Assembly: GCA_002256935.1 (NCBI GenBank)
Contig: NCGL01000013.1
Coordinates: 1 to 60,903 of the forward strand
DNA from: Bdellovibrio sp. 28-41-41
GTDB taxonomy: Bacteria; Bdellovibrionota; Bdellovibrionia; Bdellovibrionales; Bdellovibrionaceae
Length of the DNA stretch: 60,903 nt
Reading direction: 5' to 3'
Shown here piece by piece: positions 52,080 through 60,012 of this stretch. Numbering within the stretch: the stretch's first letter is position 1; each line of letters begins with the position of its first letter. Made by a program: the position numbers and the translations under genes. The notes beneath the pieces were generated by a model. That model searched no databases and was not told the origin of the DNA. It was given only the letters and a program-made list of their open reading frames with translations.

Positions 52080-52089
52080 CGGAGACTAT

Positions 52090-53037
52090 ATGAACGAATT
52101 ATTTCCAGAAATTAAAACCTTCAATTCAGGATATTTGAAAGTGTCTGATTTGCACACTGTTTACTTTGAAGAGTGTGGGAACCCCAACGGAACACCGATC
52201 GTTTTTTTGCACGGGGGCCCTGGCGGCGGTATTTCTGAAGACCATAGACGTTTTTATGATCCTAATTACTATCGCATTGTTTTGTTTGATCAACGTGGTT
52301 GTGGCAAAAGCACGCCGTTTGCTGAGCTCAATGAAAACACAACATGGGATTTGGTTTCTGATATTGAGAAAATCAGAAACCACCTAAAAATAGACAAGTG
52401 GGTTGTGTTCGGTGGCAGCTGGGGATCAACGTTAGCTCTAGCATATGGCATCCGTCATCCTCAGCAATGTTTAGGATTCATCCTACGCGGAATTTTCTTA
52501 TGCCGAAAGTGGGAAATCGATTGGTTCTATCAACACGGCACTTCGCTGCTATTCCCCGACTTATTTGAAGAATACGAAAAGCAAATTCCAGAAAATCAAC
52601 GTGGCACTATGGTTAAGAGCTACTATCAACAATTAACTGGCACAGATAAAGAAAAACAATTACAGGCAGCTAAACGCTGGAGCATCTGGGAAGCATCCAC
52701 GTCTAAATTGAAAATGGATAAAAACTTTATCGATGAATATGAAGAAGCTGAAAAAGCTCTGCCATTCGCGCGTATTGAATGTCACTATTTTATGAACAAC
52801 GCTTTTTTTGATTCAGAAAATTTCCTATTAGAGAACGTCAAAAACATTTCGCATTTACCATGTATGATCGTTCAAGGACGTTACGATGTGGTTTGCCCGG
52901 CGAAGAGCGCGTGGGAATTGCACAAAAGCTGGCCAGGATCAAAACTCACTATTGTTCCCGATGCGGGTCATTCAGTGAGCGAGCCTGGAATTCGCCACGA
53001 GCTGATATCTGCAACCGAGGCCTTCAAAAAACTATAA
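52090..53037 (+). CDS. pip: Proline iminopeptidase (S33)
   Basis: 315-residue alpha/beta hydrolase that removes N-terminal proline from peptides. Seen: IVFLHGGPGGGISEDHRRFYDP (oxyanion hole), LFDQRGCGKSTP, nucleophile GGSWGSTLALAYG, a catalytic Asp in IVQGRYDVVCP and the His in PDAGHSVSEPG. The start ATG at 52090 has GGAGA eight bases upstream and lies 10 bases after the add stop, so the two are cotranscribed; an upstream in-frame ATG would lie inside add. Fits cytosolic peptide use. Confidence 0.93.
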   Translation: MNELFPEIKTFNSGYLKVSDLHTVYFEECGNPNGTPIVFLHGGPGGGISEDHRRFYDPNYYRIVLFDQRGCGKSTPFAELNENTTWDLVSDIEKIRNHLKIDKWVVFGGSWGSTLALAYGIRHPQQCLGFILRGIFLCRKWEIDWFYQHGTSLLFPDLFEEYEKQIPENQRGTMVKSYYQQLTGTDKEKQLQAAKRWSIWEASTSKLKMDKNFIDEYEEAEKALPFARIECHYFMNNAFFDSENFLLENVKNISHLPCMIVQGRYDVVCPAKSAWELHKSWPGSKLTIVPDAGHSVSEPGIRHELISATEAFKKL

Positions 53038-53140
53038 CTCCAAGGTCCATAACAATTTCTTATACTTCGTTGAAAATTAATCGTCTTGTCGATTGATCCT
53101 CTTCCTCTGTAGAAGCTTCACCAGGGGTTCCCAGCAAGAT

Positions 53141-53190
53141 GCTAGGATAAAAGCCTAAGACAAAAGCTTAGGATTAAAGTTTAGGCTAAG
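53141..53190 (+). repeat. Imperfect 12-13-base tandem repeat before the trypsin-like gene
   Basis: Four units, GCTAGGATAAAA (53141), GCCTAAGACAAAA (53153), GCTTAGGATTAAA (53166) and GTTTAGGCTAAG (53179), run up to the ribosome binding site (AGAGGGG). Units one and three are CTTAGG-like and two and four are related by inversion, so stems can form. Gap 53038-53140 holds nothing else. Confidence 0.55.
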
Positions 53191-53198
53191 AGGGGAAA

Positions 53199-54074
53199 AT
53201 GATTACGAGGGGAAAGTCTATCCTGTTAGGGATAGCGCTGTTAACAATGGTTGCGTGCGCGCCGGCATCAAAATCTAATGTCGGCCTGGAACCAGAAGAA
53301 GCGTCAACCACGGGAATCATTGGCGGTAAAGACGTTGCCGCCAATGAATCACCCGCTCAAACATCTGTGGTTTTATACGATCCTACCGTCAAAGCCGTTT
53401 GCACCGGATCACTTTTGGGAAATAATCTTGTGCTTACAGCTGCACATTGTTTGGGGAAAGATCCCAGCAAAATTCTGGTCGTATTTTCCACTAGTCTTCA
53501 AAAAGCCAACGCCACCATGACCCGCCCAGTGGTCGGAGCCATCGCACACAATCAGTGGCAAACCACTCGCGCAAAGACCAAAGACACCAACGACATCGCG
53601 CTTATTAAGTTTCAAGGCACCACACCCATTGGTTACCGCGCTGTTAACGTTCTACCAAACACTTCGGCGCTCAAGGATAAATCAGCAGTTTTGCTCGCAG
53701 GGTATGGGATGTCCGACGGGGCAAAAAAAACGGGAACGGGAGTTTTAAGACAGACCATGACGACAATTGCGAGCACTCAGTTTGCGTCTTCAGAAATATT
53801 AGTTGAGCAGCGACTAGGTCGAGGAGCTTGCCACGGAGATTCCGGTGGACCAGCCTATATCGTAGCCAACGGCGTTTACTATTTATGGGGTGTTACATCT
53901 AGAGGAAGCATGGATACGAAAGACCAATGCAATGCTCTTAGCGTTTATACAAATATTCTATTTCATTTAAAATGGCTGCAAGACAATGCCCGCGCGCTTA
54001 TGCTTAAGAATCAGTTCAACTTCACACAAGAAGAAAGAACATTCGGCCGTGGAGAACAATTACAACACTACTAA
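53199..54074 (+). CDS. Trypsin-like S1 serine protease, lipoprotein
   Basis: 291 residues. Lipoprotein signal ending LLTMVAC (C20), then a short linker and IIGG at 40-43, the conventional zymogen-cleavage start of the mature chain. Catalytic H83 (LVLTAAHC), D132 (TNDIALIKF) and S215 (GACHGDSGGPAY) are all present, with the Cys pair C68/C84 and the late CHGD-CNAL pair. D at -6 of Ser is not clear, so trypsin-like specificity is unproven. The C-terminus has a 30-residue charged tail (FNFTQEERTFGRGEQLQHY). Overlaps by 2 bases from convergent menH. Lipid anchoring keeps it in the envelope. Confidence 0.9.
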   Translation: MITRGKSILLGIALLTMVACAPASKSNVGLEPEEASTTGIIGGKDVAANESPAQTSVVLYDPTVKAVCTGSLLGNNLVLTAAHCLGKDPSKILVVFSTSLQKANATMTRPVVGAIAHNQWQTTRAKTKDTNDIALIKFQGTTPIGYRAVNVLPNTSALKDKSAVLLAGYGMSDGAKKTGTGVLRQTMTTIASTQFASSEILVEQRLGRGACHGDSGGPAYIVANGVYYLWGVTSRGSMDTKDQCNALSVYTNILFHLKWLQDNARALMLKNQFNFTQEERTFGRGEQLQHY

Positions 54075-54075
54075 T

Positions 54076-54843
54076 TTATTTTTTCTTAGCAGATAAAATG
54101 CTGGAACTGATCACTCGAGCTAGTTCCAGTGGATTATCAAACAAAACGCGATGACTGGATTGAGGGATGATTTTAATACCGATATCTGGAATCTCGTTCA
54201 AAAGACCACGTGTTAATTCCAAAAATTTCTTGTCACGCTCACCGACGGCCACAGTGATATTTTTAGGAAACCGTCTCATAAGATCGCGCTTGTTAGTTTG
54301 CTTGGCTAAAGACCAATTCAAAAGTGACTTTGCAAGCAAGTCGCGACGATAGTTACCGCTTTCACGTTCCGGTTCATTCACACTATCACTAAAAACGTCC
54401 TGGTGATTCCATTTTTGAACCACTTCATTCCAATCGCCATGCAAAAATAATTCAGACCAGTATTGATCTTTAGAGTCACGTTCCATCATTTCTTCTAAGT
54501 CTGAAGATTTAAATCCTGGATTTGTAGAAACGCATACGAGACGCTCAAACAGCTCGGGTTTTTTTTCAAAAATATGTAAAGCCAGTCGGCCACCTAGCGA
54601 GTAGCCAACTAAAATCTTTCTTGAACTGGTCGCTTTGGATTCGATCACATTTATAAACTCGGTGGCCACGTTTTCAAAAGAATGTTTTGGGCTTAGATTA
54701 GGCTGATTGAAATAGTCCAAAACATGATACGTCGGCGTCACATCTGAACCTTTAATTTCATATGTTAAGCGTTCAAGCACACCGTTCCAGTCAGAGGGGA
54801 CTCCGAGGAAGCCGTGCAAGAATATAATGTCAACTTTTGACAT
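54076..54843 (-). CDS. menH: 2-succinyl-6-hydroxy-2,4-cyclohexadiene-1-carboxylate synthase-like alpha/beta hydrolase
   Basis: Third step in the classical menaquinone route: elimination of pyruvate from SEPHCHC to give SHCHC. 255 residues: IIFLHGFLGVPSDWN, nucleophile elbow ILVGYSLGGRLAL and His in IIPQSSHRVLFDNP; the acid lies in VGERDKKFL. Family members are difficult to separate from other hydrolases, but the gene overlaps the end of menD by 14 bases, which settles it. The ATG at 54843 follows GGGATCGGT; the longer start at 54858 is possible. Confidence 0.85.
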   Translation of the reverse strand: MSKVDIIFLHGFLGVPSDWNGVLERLTYEIKGSDVTPTYHVLDYFNQPNLSPKHSFENVATEFINVIESKATSSRKILVGYSLGGRLALHIFEKKPELFERLVCVSTNPGFKSSDLEEMMERDSKDQYWSELFLHGDWNEVVQKWNHQDVFSDSVNEPERESGNYRRDLLAKSLLNWSLAKQTNKRDLMRRFPKNITVAVGERDKKFLELTRGLLNEIPDIGIKIIPQSSHRVLFDNPLELARVISSSILSAKKK

Positions 54844-56401
54844 ACCGATCCCATTCATCCCAGAAAAGGTCAGTTTGGTCTTCTTCCGGATTCACTTCGA
54901 TAATACGCTGAGTTCCCGAAGTCACTGACTCTGGAATCTCGGTCCAATTTTCATATTTCCATCCCCACATCTCGGCCCATGACTTGAATTTAATTTCATG
55001 GCGATTAAGGAAAATATTTTTATTAAAAATTCGTTTAAAGATCATGCCGCCTTTATTATTAATAACGACGATGTTGATATCTTGAGCTTGCAATTGATTT
55101 GTAATCCACAAGGATGGCAAATCATACATGGCAGTTAAATCGCCTACGATGGCCCAATTGCCTTCATTTTCTTGCGACCAACCTAAGAACGTAGATAGCT
55201 GACCATCAATACCGTTAGCGCCGCGATTACCTACGATATTCTTAGGAGTTAAATTTTCGTCCGCGGCCAAATCCCACATACGAACAGGTAAACTGTTTCC
55301 TAAATAGACTCGCTTGTCTTTCATTAGTTTTGAAAGCGAGTGAATCATACTTGGTTCTGATTTTGGATATTTTTGAAATAAACGAAGCAACTCACCACGA
55401 TTTTTGCGATCACGATTTTGATATTCGCTTGGATTAATATTTATTGGCTCAACATACACGCGGCTTAAATCATCAATATCGGTGTAGTGAGTAATTTCCC
55501 GACTAAGCCCCGTAAAGTGATTAAAACCAATTGATAACACCGGCAAGTCTTTACGTTTATCTTCTAGATCACGCCACGTGCGGCACGTCGGAACTCCGCC
55601 AATTCTTAAAACTGCGGTGCAGATTTTATTATCTAAAAGAAAATTCACCATCATTTCACCAGAAAGGATCATCAGATCTTTTAATTCGGGGTGATTTTTA
55701 ATTCCAGAAATTCCTTCGGCATAGATAGGTGCTTTTAATAATTTTAAAAATGTAACTACAGACTGTTTAGATTTTTCAGGCAGCGTACTTAAAATCACAA
55801 TCGGTCTTTGCTCACTGCAGAATTTCTGGATTTCACCCACCATGTTTAGCGGAAATGTCTCTGGAAATTTTATGCGCTCTTCCATCAATGGCGCATGCAA
55901 TTCAATAGCGTCTTGATCGATCAATGGCTCAGTAAAGCAAATATTAACATGAACTGGTTTACGCCAGCTTAGACCCTTTAACGAAAAATGCGTGTTCTCT
56001 TTATCTAAATCAAAGCACGCTTCGATATAGTAAGAAAATAATCCCACTTGTTCAATCGTTTGAGGCGATCCTGAACCACGATACGATTTCGGACGATCTG
56101 CAGAAATAATAATTAGTGGCAAACTAGAATAAGTCGCCTCAATGGCCGCTGGCAGAATTTCTGCTACCGCAGTTCCGCTGGTTGTAACAACTGCAACTGG
56201 TCTACGCGTCGATGCAATTCTACCTAACGCAAAAAATGCAGCACTGCGCTCTTCAAAAAAATGATAAATTTTAATAAAAGGATTTTTATAAAAAGTTTCA
56301 ATGAGCGGCGAATTTCGTGCGCCGGCACAAATGCAAAACTCTTTGACCCCAGTCTTCAACAAGAGGTGAATGACTTCAGCGGACAGTTTCATGTTGGTCA
56401 T
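54830..56401 (-). CDS. menD: SEPHCHC synthase
   Basis: Thiamine-diphosphate enzyme joining isochorismate and 2-oxoglutarate-derived succinic semialdehyde. 523 residues: EFCICAGARNSPLIETF, VAVVTTSGTAVAEILPAAIEA, ISADRPKSYRGSGSPQTIEQVGLF, and the ThDP-binding GNRGANGIDGQLSTFLGWSQ ... VGDLTAMYDLPSLWI ... VVINNKGGMIFKR. Starts at the ATG at 56401 with AGGA seven bases upstream, four bases after the menF stop. Complete by motif. Confidence 0.95.
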   Translation of the reverse strand: MTNMKLSAEVIHLLLKTGVKEFCICAGARNSPLIETFYKNPFIKIYHFFEERSAAFFALGRIASTRRPVAVVTTSGTAVAEILPAAIEATYSSLPLIIISADRPKSYRGSGSPQTIEQVGLFSYYIEACFDLDKENTHFSLKGLSWRKPVHVNICFTEPLIDQDAIELHAPLMEERIKFPETFPLNMVGEIQKFCSEQRPIVILSTLPEKSKQSVVTFLKLLKAPIYAEGISGIKNHPELKDLMILSGEMMVNFLLDNKICTAVLRIGGVPTCRTWRDLEDKRKDLPVLSIGFNHFTGLSREITHYTDIDDLSRVYVEPININPSEYQNRDRKNRGELLRLFQKYPKSEPSMIHSLSKLMKDKRVYLGNSLPVRMWDLAADENLTPKNIVGNRGANGIDGQLSTFLGWSQENEGNWAIVGDLTAMYDLPSLWITNQLQAQDINIVVINNKGGMIFKRIFNKNIFLNRHEIKFKSWAEMWGWKYENWTEIPESVTSGTQRIIEVNPEEDQTDLFWDEWDRYVKS

Positions 56402-56404
56402 TTA

Positions 56405-57475
56405 TTAATCCTGAAAAAATATTCTCTTCACAGAATCGATCTTTTTAAGGATTTCTGCAAATTCTTTTTCTAATACGCTTTCCTGAACGACACCGCAACC
56501 GGCAAATATCTGCACATCGCGTTCGCTCCAGTCCCACTTGCGAATAGCGACTAGCAACAACGCGCTCTCTTTGGTTTCCAAGCCCCACGGAGCGCCAAAA
56601 AAACCACGCTCGCTTTGCAGCGGATACTGACGGAATTTTTCAAAATAGGCATTTCGAGGATAAATACCTAATGCTGGTGTTGGGTGTATCTTACCTATTA
56701 ACTCATCTGTCGAAATTGTATGTTTTAAATCAACACTCAGACGAGTTTCTAAATGATTCAACGCGGGAAACTCAACAACCACCGTCGTTTCAACATGCAC
56801 ATCACCTAAATGCCCAAGTACTTCGACAATATCATCGACGACAAATTGATGCTCTTTACGTTCTTTAGGATCATTTAAGAAATCGATAGGATTTACTTCT
56901 TTGCTCGAGGTCCCGGCTAGCGCCATCGTTTGAAGTTTACGGCCTTTCTTTTCAAACAAAATTTCAGGCGTTGCACCCATGAAACCTTTGTCCACCGACC
57001 ATTCCCCGTATGCGTAGAGCTTTTCAGGTGTTGCTGCCAAATTCCTCAACAACGATATTTTTTGAGCCAAAGTCAGTGTGTGCGCTAAGGCTCCCTTCTG
57101 CACAGAGAACGGGACGACTTTCTTCACCTCACCGGCTCTAAAGGCTGCTTGGGCTTTTTCAAAGGATTCGACAAATGAAACCTTATCGACCGCCTGCCAA
57201 TTAATGATAATTTTTTCTCGATCCCTAACTAGCTCGGCTTCTGTCAGATTCAGAACACGTATAAACTCAGCTGAGCTCATATCCCATTGATTTTTATAGT
57301 ATTTCCGCAAGACCTGCTTTGATAGGTAGTCCGTCGTTATGGTACCAATGGCACCTAAATTCGCATCCACTACAGGGTCAGAAACTAGAGTCCAATTTCC
57401 TTGTTTGCGAACAAAAGCGCCGGTTTTTAAAAAGTTTGTAAATCGAATTATTTCTATGCTAGATTGCCTTTTCAC
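56405..57475 (-). CDS. menF: Isochorismate synthase (MenF-type)
   Basis: Converts chorismate to isochorismate, first committed step of the classical menaquinone route. 356 residues of the chorismate-binding fold: VVPFSVQKGALAH, GFMGATPEILFEKKGRKLQ, TMALAGTSSKEVNP, ERKEHQFVVDDIVEVL, IHPTPALGIYPRN and FAGCGVVQESVLEKEFAE; the conserved Glu ligands are visible. Shorter than E. coli MenF (431). The start is a GTG at 57475 without a good binding site. The chemistry could in principle be anthranilate or aminodeoxychorismate synthesis, but the position just before menD makes isochorismate synthase the only sensible call. Confidence 0.9.
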   Translation of the reverse strand: MKRQSSIEIIRFTNFLKTGAFVRKQGNWTLVSDPVVDANLGAIGTITTDYLSKQVLRKYYKNQWDMSSAEFIRVLNLTEAELVRDREKIIINWQAVDKVSFVESFEKAQAAFRAGEVKKVVPFSVQKGALAHTLTLAQKISLLRNLAATPEKLYAYGEWSVDKGFMGATPEILFEKKGRKLQTMALAGTSSKEVNPIDFLNDPKERKEHQFVVDDIVEVLGHLGDVHVETTVVVEFPALNHLETRLSVDLKHTISTDELIGKIHPTPALGIYPRNAYFEKFRQYPLQSERGFFGAPWGLETKESALLLVAIRKWDWSERDVQIFAGCGVVQESVLEKEFAEILKKIDSVKRIFFQD

Positions 57476-57495
57476 AAGATTTTAACTTAATACAG

Positions 57496-57513
57496 TCATC
57501 CCAAAAGGGATGA
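57496..57513. promoter_or_regulatory. Perfect 7-bp inverted repeat in the menF/aroF divergent region
   Basis: TCATCCC-AAAA-GGGATGA occupies the middle of the 56-base interval between menF and the DAHP synthase gene. It may be an operator for both or an RNA hairpin in either leader. Confidence 0.4.
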
Positions 57514-57531
57514 TGCTAAACTCAAAGAATT

Positions 57532-58347
57532 ATGTCACCAGAAAAACATGTTATAGAAATTCAATCGGGTTCTAAGAAAATCAAAATCGGCGATGGCTCA
57601 TTCACTGTGATGGCTGGTCCGTGTTCAATTGAAAGCTATCAACAATTTTTCAGCACTGCTAAAATGGTTGCCGAACACGGTGCTAGTCTTTTACGCGGTG
57701 GCGTTTGGAAATTAAGAACGTCGTCAAAATCATTCCAAGGCTTAGGCAGCGAAGCTCTAGAAATCGCACAAAAAGTAACTAAAGAGCTAGACATGGGCAT
57801 CACGATTGAAGTAACTGACCCACGTCAAATCGAAGAGTTGTATTCTATGGTTTCCATGTTCCAAGTCGGCTCTCGCAATATGCACAATTACGCATTATTG
57901 AAAGAACTCGCGAAACAAGACAAACCCGTGTTATTAAAACGTGGCTTTGCGGCCCTTGTGAGCGAATGGGTGAATGCGGCTGAATACGTAAACCAAGGCA
58001 GTGATAAACCAAAAGTTATCCTGTGCGAACGTGGTATCCGTACTTTTGAAACATCAACTCGCAATACTCTAGATTTAAATTCTGCCATCTACGCTAAGAA
58101 AAATACGCCATATCCAGTGATTATCGATCCTTCGCATGGTGTGGGCATCGCCAATCTAGTTCCTGATTTGGCATTGGCATCAACAGCTTTAGGTATTGAT
58201 GGCTTGATCATGGAAGTTCATCCGAATCCAAAAGAAGCTTTGTCCGATGGTATGCAAGCGCTGACGTTTGAAAATTTCGAAAACTTAATGACTAAAACGA
58301 CTAAAGTTCTAACGGCTTTAGATCGCTCACTTCAGAGAATGCAATGA
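57532..58347 (+). CDS. aroF: 3-deoxy-7-phosphoheptulonate (DAHP) synthase, type I-beta (AroF/KDO8PS-like)
   Basis: First shikimate-pathway enzyme, joining phosphoenolpyruvate and erythrose-4-phosphate. 271 residues: VMAGPCSIES (metal Cys at about 31), ASLLRGGVWKLRTSSKSFQG (the RGG-x-x-K-x-R/T motif), IEVTDPRQIEELYS, PVLLKRGFAALVSEWVNAAEY, ERGIRTFETSTRNTLDLNSA, and PVIIDPSHGVGI. No ACT or chorismate-mutase regulatory domain is attached, so this form is either unregulated or regulated by other means. It supplies the chorismate used by divergent menF. Stop overlaps the ubiE start. Confidence 0.93.
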   Translation: MSPEKHVIEIQSGSKKIKIGDGSFTVMAGPCSIESYQQFFSTAKMVAEHGASLLRGGVWKLRTSSKSFQGLGSEALEIAQKVTKELDMGITIEVTDPRQIEELYSMVSMFQVGSRNMHNYALLKELAKQDKPVLLKRGFAALVSEWVNAAEYVNQGSDKPKVILCERGIRTFETSTRNTLDLNSAIYAKKNTPYPVIIDPSHGVGIANLVPDLALASTALGIDGLIMEVHPNPKEALSDGMQALTFENFENLMTKTTKVLTALDRSLQRMQ

Positions 58348-59072
58348 CAACTACTACAACAACTGTTGACCCTCAAAAAATCAAATCCATGTTTTCTAAA
58401 GTCGCTTCTGGCTACGACAAAGCGAATGATATTTTGTCTGCGGGCATTCATCATCTTTGGAGAAAAAAATTAGTTAAAATGTGCGGCGCTAAATCAGGCG
58501 ATGCGGTTTTAGACTGCGCAACGGGTACTGGCGACTTAGCTATCGAGTTTAAAAAAGCTGTCGGAACGAGCGGCCAAGTCACTGGCACTGATTTCTGTAA
58601 AGAGATGCTAGACTTTGCTCCAGGTAAAGCGACGAAGTTAGACCTGCCAATTACGTTTGAACTAGCCGACGTGACAGCATTGTCGTACCCCAACAATTCT
58701 TTCGATATCACTAGTATTTCATTTGGAATTCGTAACGTTCAGGATCCAACAAAAGGTATTTCAGAGCTAGCGCGCGTGACTAAACCAGGCGGCAAAGTGT
58801 GTATTTTGGAATTTGGTCAAATCACCAATCCCGCACTGAACAAGGCTTACCAGTTTTATTCGACAAAAATTCTTCCAAAAATCGGTGGCGCAATCACAGG
58901 ACAAACGGATGCCTATGAGTATCTTCAAAACTCATCGGCACAGTTTCCGTGTCGTCAAGATTTCGTGCGCTTGATGAACCAGGCCGCTCAATTTTCATCG
59001 GTTGAGTGCGTACCTGTTAGTTTAGGTATCGCTTACATCTATATTGGCACGAAAAGCACAGCCGCTCTTTAG
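58344..59072 (+). CDS. ubiE: Demethylmenaquinone methyltransferase (UbiE/MenG)
   Basis: SAM-dependent methyltransferase for the last step of menaquinone synthesis. 242 residues: IKSMFSKVASGYDKANDILSAG, VLDCATGTGDLAIEF (SAM motif I), DFCKEMLDFAPGKA, ITSISFGIRNVQDPTKGISELARVTKPGG and LEFGQITNPALNKAYQFY. Overlaps aroF by 4 bases. Together with menF-menD-menH next door it accounts for four classical menaquinone steps; menB, menC, menE and menA are not in the window. The family also methylates ubiquinone precursors, but the neighbours argue for menaquinone. Confidence 0.95.
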   Translation: MTTTTTTVDPQKIKSMFSKVASGYDKANDILSAGIHHLWRKKLVKMCGAKSGDAVLDCATGTGDLAIEFKKAVGTSGQVTGTDFCKEMLDFAPGKATKLDLPITFELADVTALSYPNNSFDITSISFGIRNVQDPTKGISELARVTKPGGKVCILEFGQITNPALNKAYQFYSTKILPKIGGAITGQTDAYEYLQNSSAQFPCRQDFVRLMNQAAQFSSVECVPVSLGIAYIYIGTKSTAAL

Positions 59073-59162
59073 TCTTGAAGACGGCTCGGTAAAACAAAAT
59101 TCACTTAATATAACCTAGCGATTTCTTATAAGATTTAAGTATATAACTTTATAAGGAAATCC

Positions 59163-60011
59163 ATGAAACAAAGAACCATTCATTTTTTAGTTCTAACTAC
59201 GTTTATTTTTTCTCAAATAACATTTGCTCAGGCAGAAAAAAAAGCGCCTGCGCAAGAGCCAGTTAAAAAAGAAGTTCAAAAAATAGAGACTAGTAAAAAA
59301 GCAGAGACTTTAGATTTAGATCCCGAGCATGTAGAGACTCAGTTTCTAAATTCATTGGACTATCCTGAACTACAAGTCGTTCCGCGCGCTAGTGAGCGAA
59401 TTCAAATGGATGGCCAAATGGAAGCCAACAATGGTTACATGATGTTCTGGCCGTTCTTGGTATCGTCTGGAACAACAATGATTGTTGCACTGCTGAGTAA
59501 AAATAAATTTAAGGCGGGTAAAGAAGACGATGAAGATTTTCGTCGCAATGCTGACTTTAAAGTCAATGCGGCGGCAGGTTTGTCAGCGGCTTGGTTTGGG
59601 TTAACGTATTTTGTTTCGGCGTCTGAACCCTACAACAGCACTCTTCAAAAAATTAATTCAATTAAAGGACGTGACAAAAAATCTATGCTTTTAAGAGAAC
59701 GCTTATCTGAAGAAGCCATGCAAAAGCCAGCCGAGCTAATCAAAATGCTAGCCTACGCTTCGACTATCACGAACGTCATTGCTGCCGGTGGGCTAATGGA
59801 TGTCGTCAGTAGCGATTACAACATGTATGCCTCAGTAGCGATCCTAACCGCGTTTTTGCCACTGATTTTCAAAAATAAGTATGTTGAAAATTATGAAAAA
59901 CAACTTGAGTACAAACGAAAAATTTATGCTCCCGTAGTTTACACAGATATGTATAAGGCTAATGCGTATGCGAACTTGGCACCACGCTTAGTTTTACAGT
60001 GGAACTACTAA
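59163..60011 (+). CDS. Exported membrane protein of unknown function
   Basis: 282 residues: a signal peptide (MKQRTIHFLVLTTFIFSQITFAQ), a Lys/Glu/Gln/Pro linker with PAQEPVKKEVQ, then three or four hydrophobic segments (FWPFLVSSGTTMIVALL, AAAGLSAAWFGLTYFVS, ILTAFLPLIF), so probably integral to a membrane. No cysteines. It is one base from the following gene's start, so they form a unit. Not recognised. AAGGAAATCC precedes the ATG. Confidence 0.75.
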   Translation: MKQRTIHFLVLTTFIFSQITFAQAEKKAPAQEPVKKEVQKIETSKKAETLDLDPEHVETQFLNSLDYPELQVVPRASERIQMDGQMEANNGYMMFWPFLVSSGTTMIVALLSKNKFKAGKEDDEDFRRNADFKVNAAAGLSAAWFGLTYFVSASEPYNSTLQKINSIKGRDKKSMLLRERLSEEAMQKPAELIKMLAYASTITNVIAAGGLMDVVSSDYNMYASVAILTAFLPLIFKNKYVENYEKQLEYKRKIYAPVVYTDMYKANAYANLAPRLVLQWNY

Positions 60012-60012
60012 A

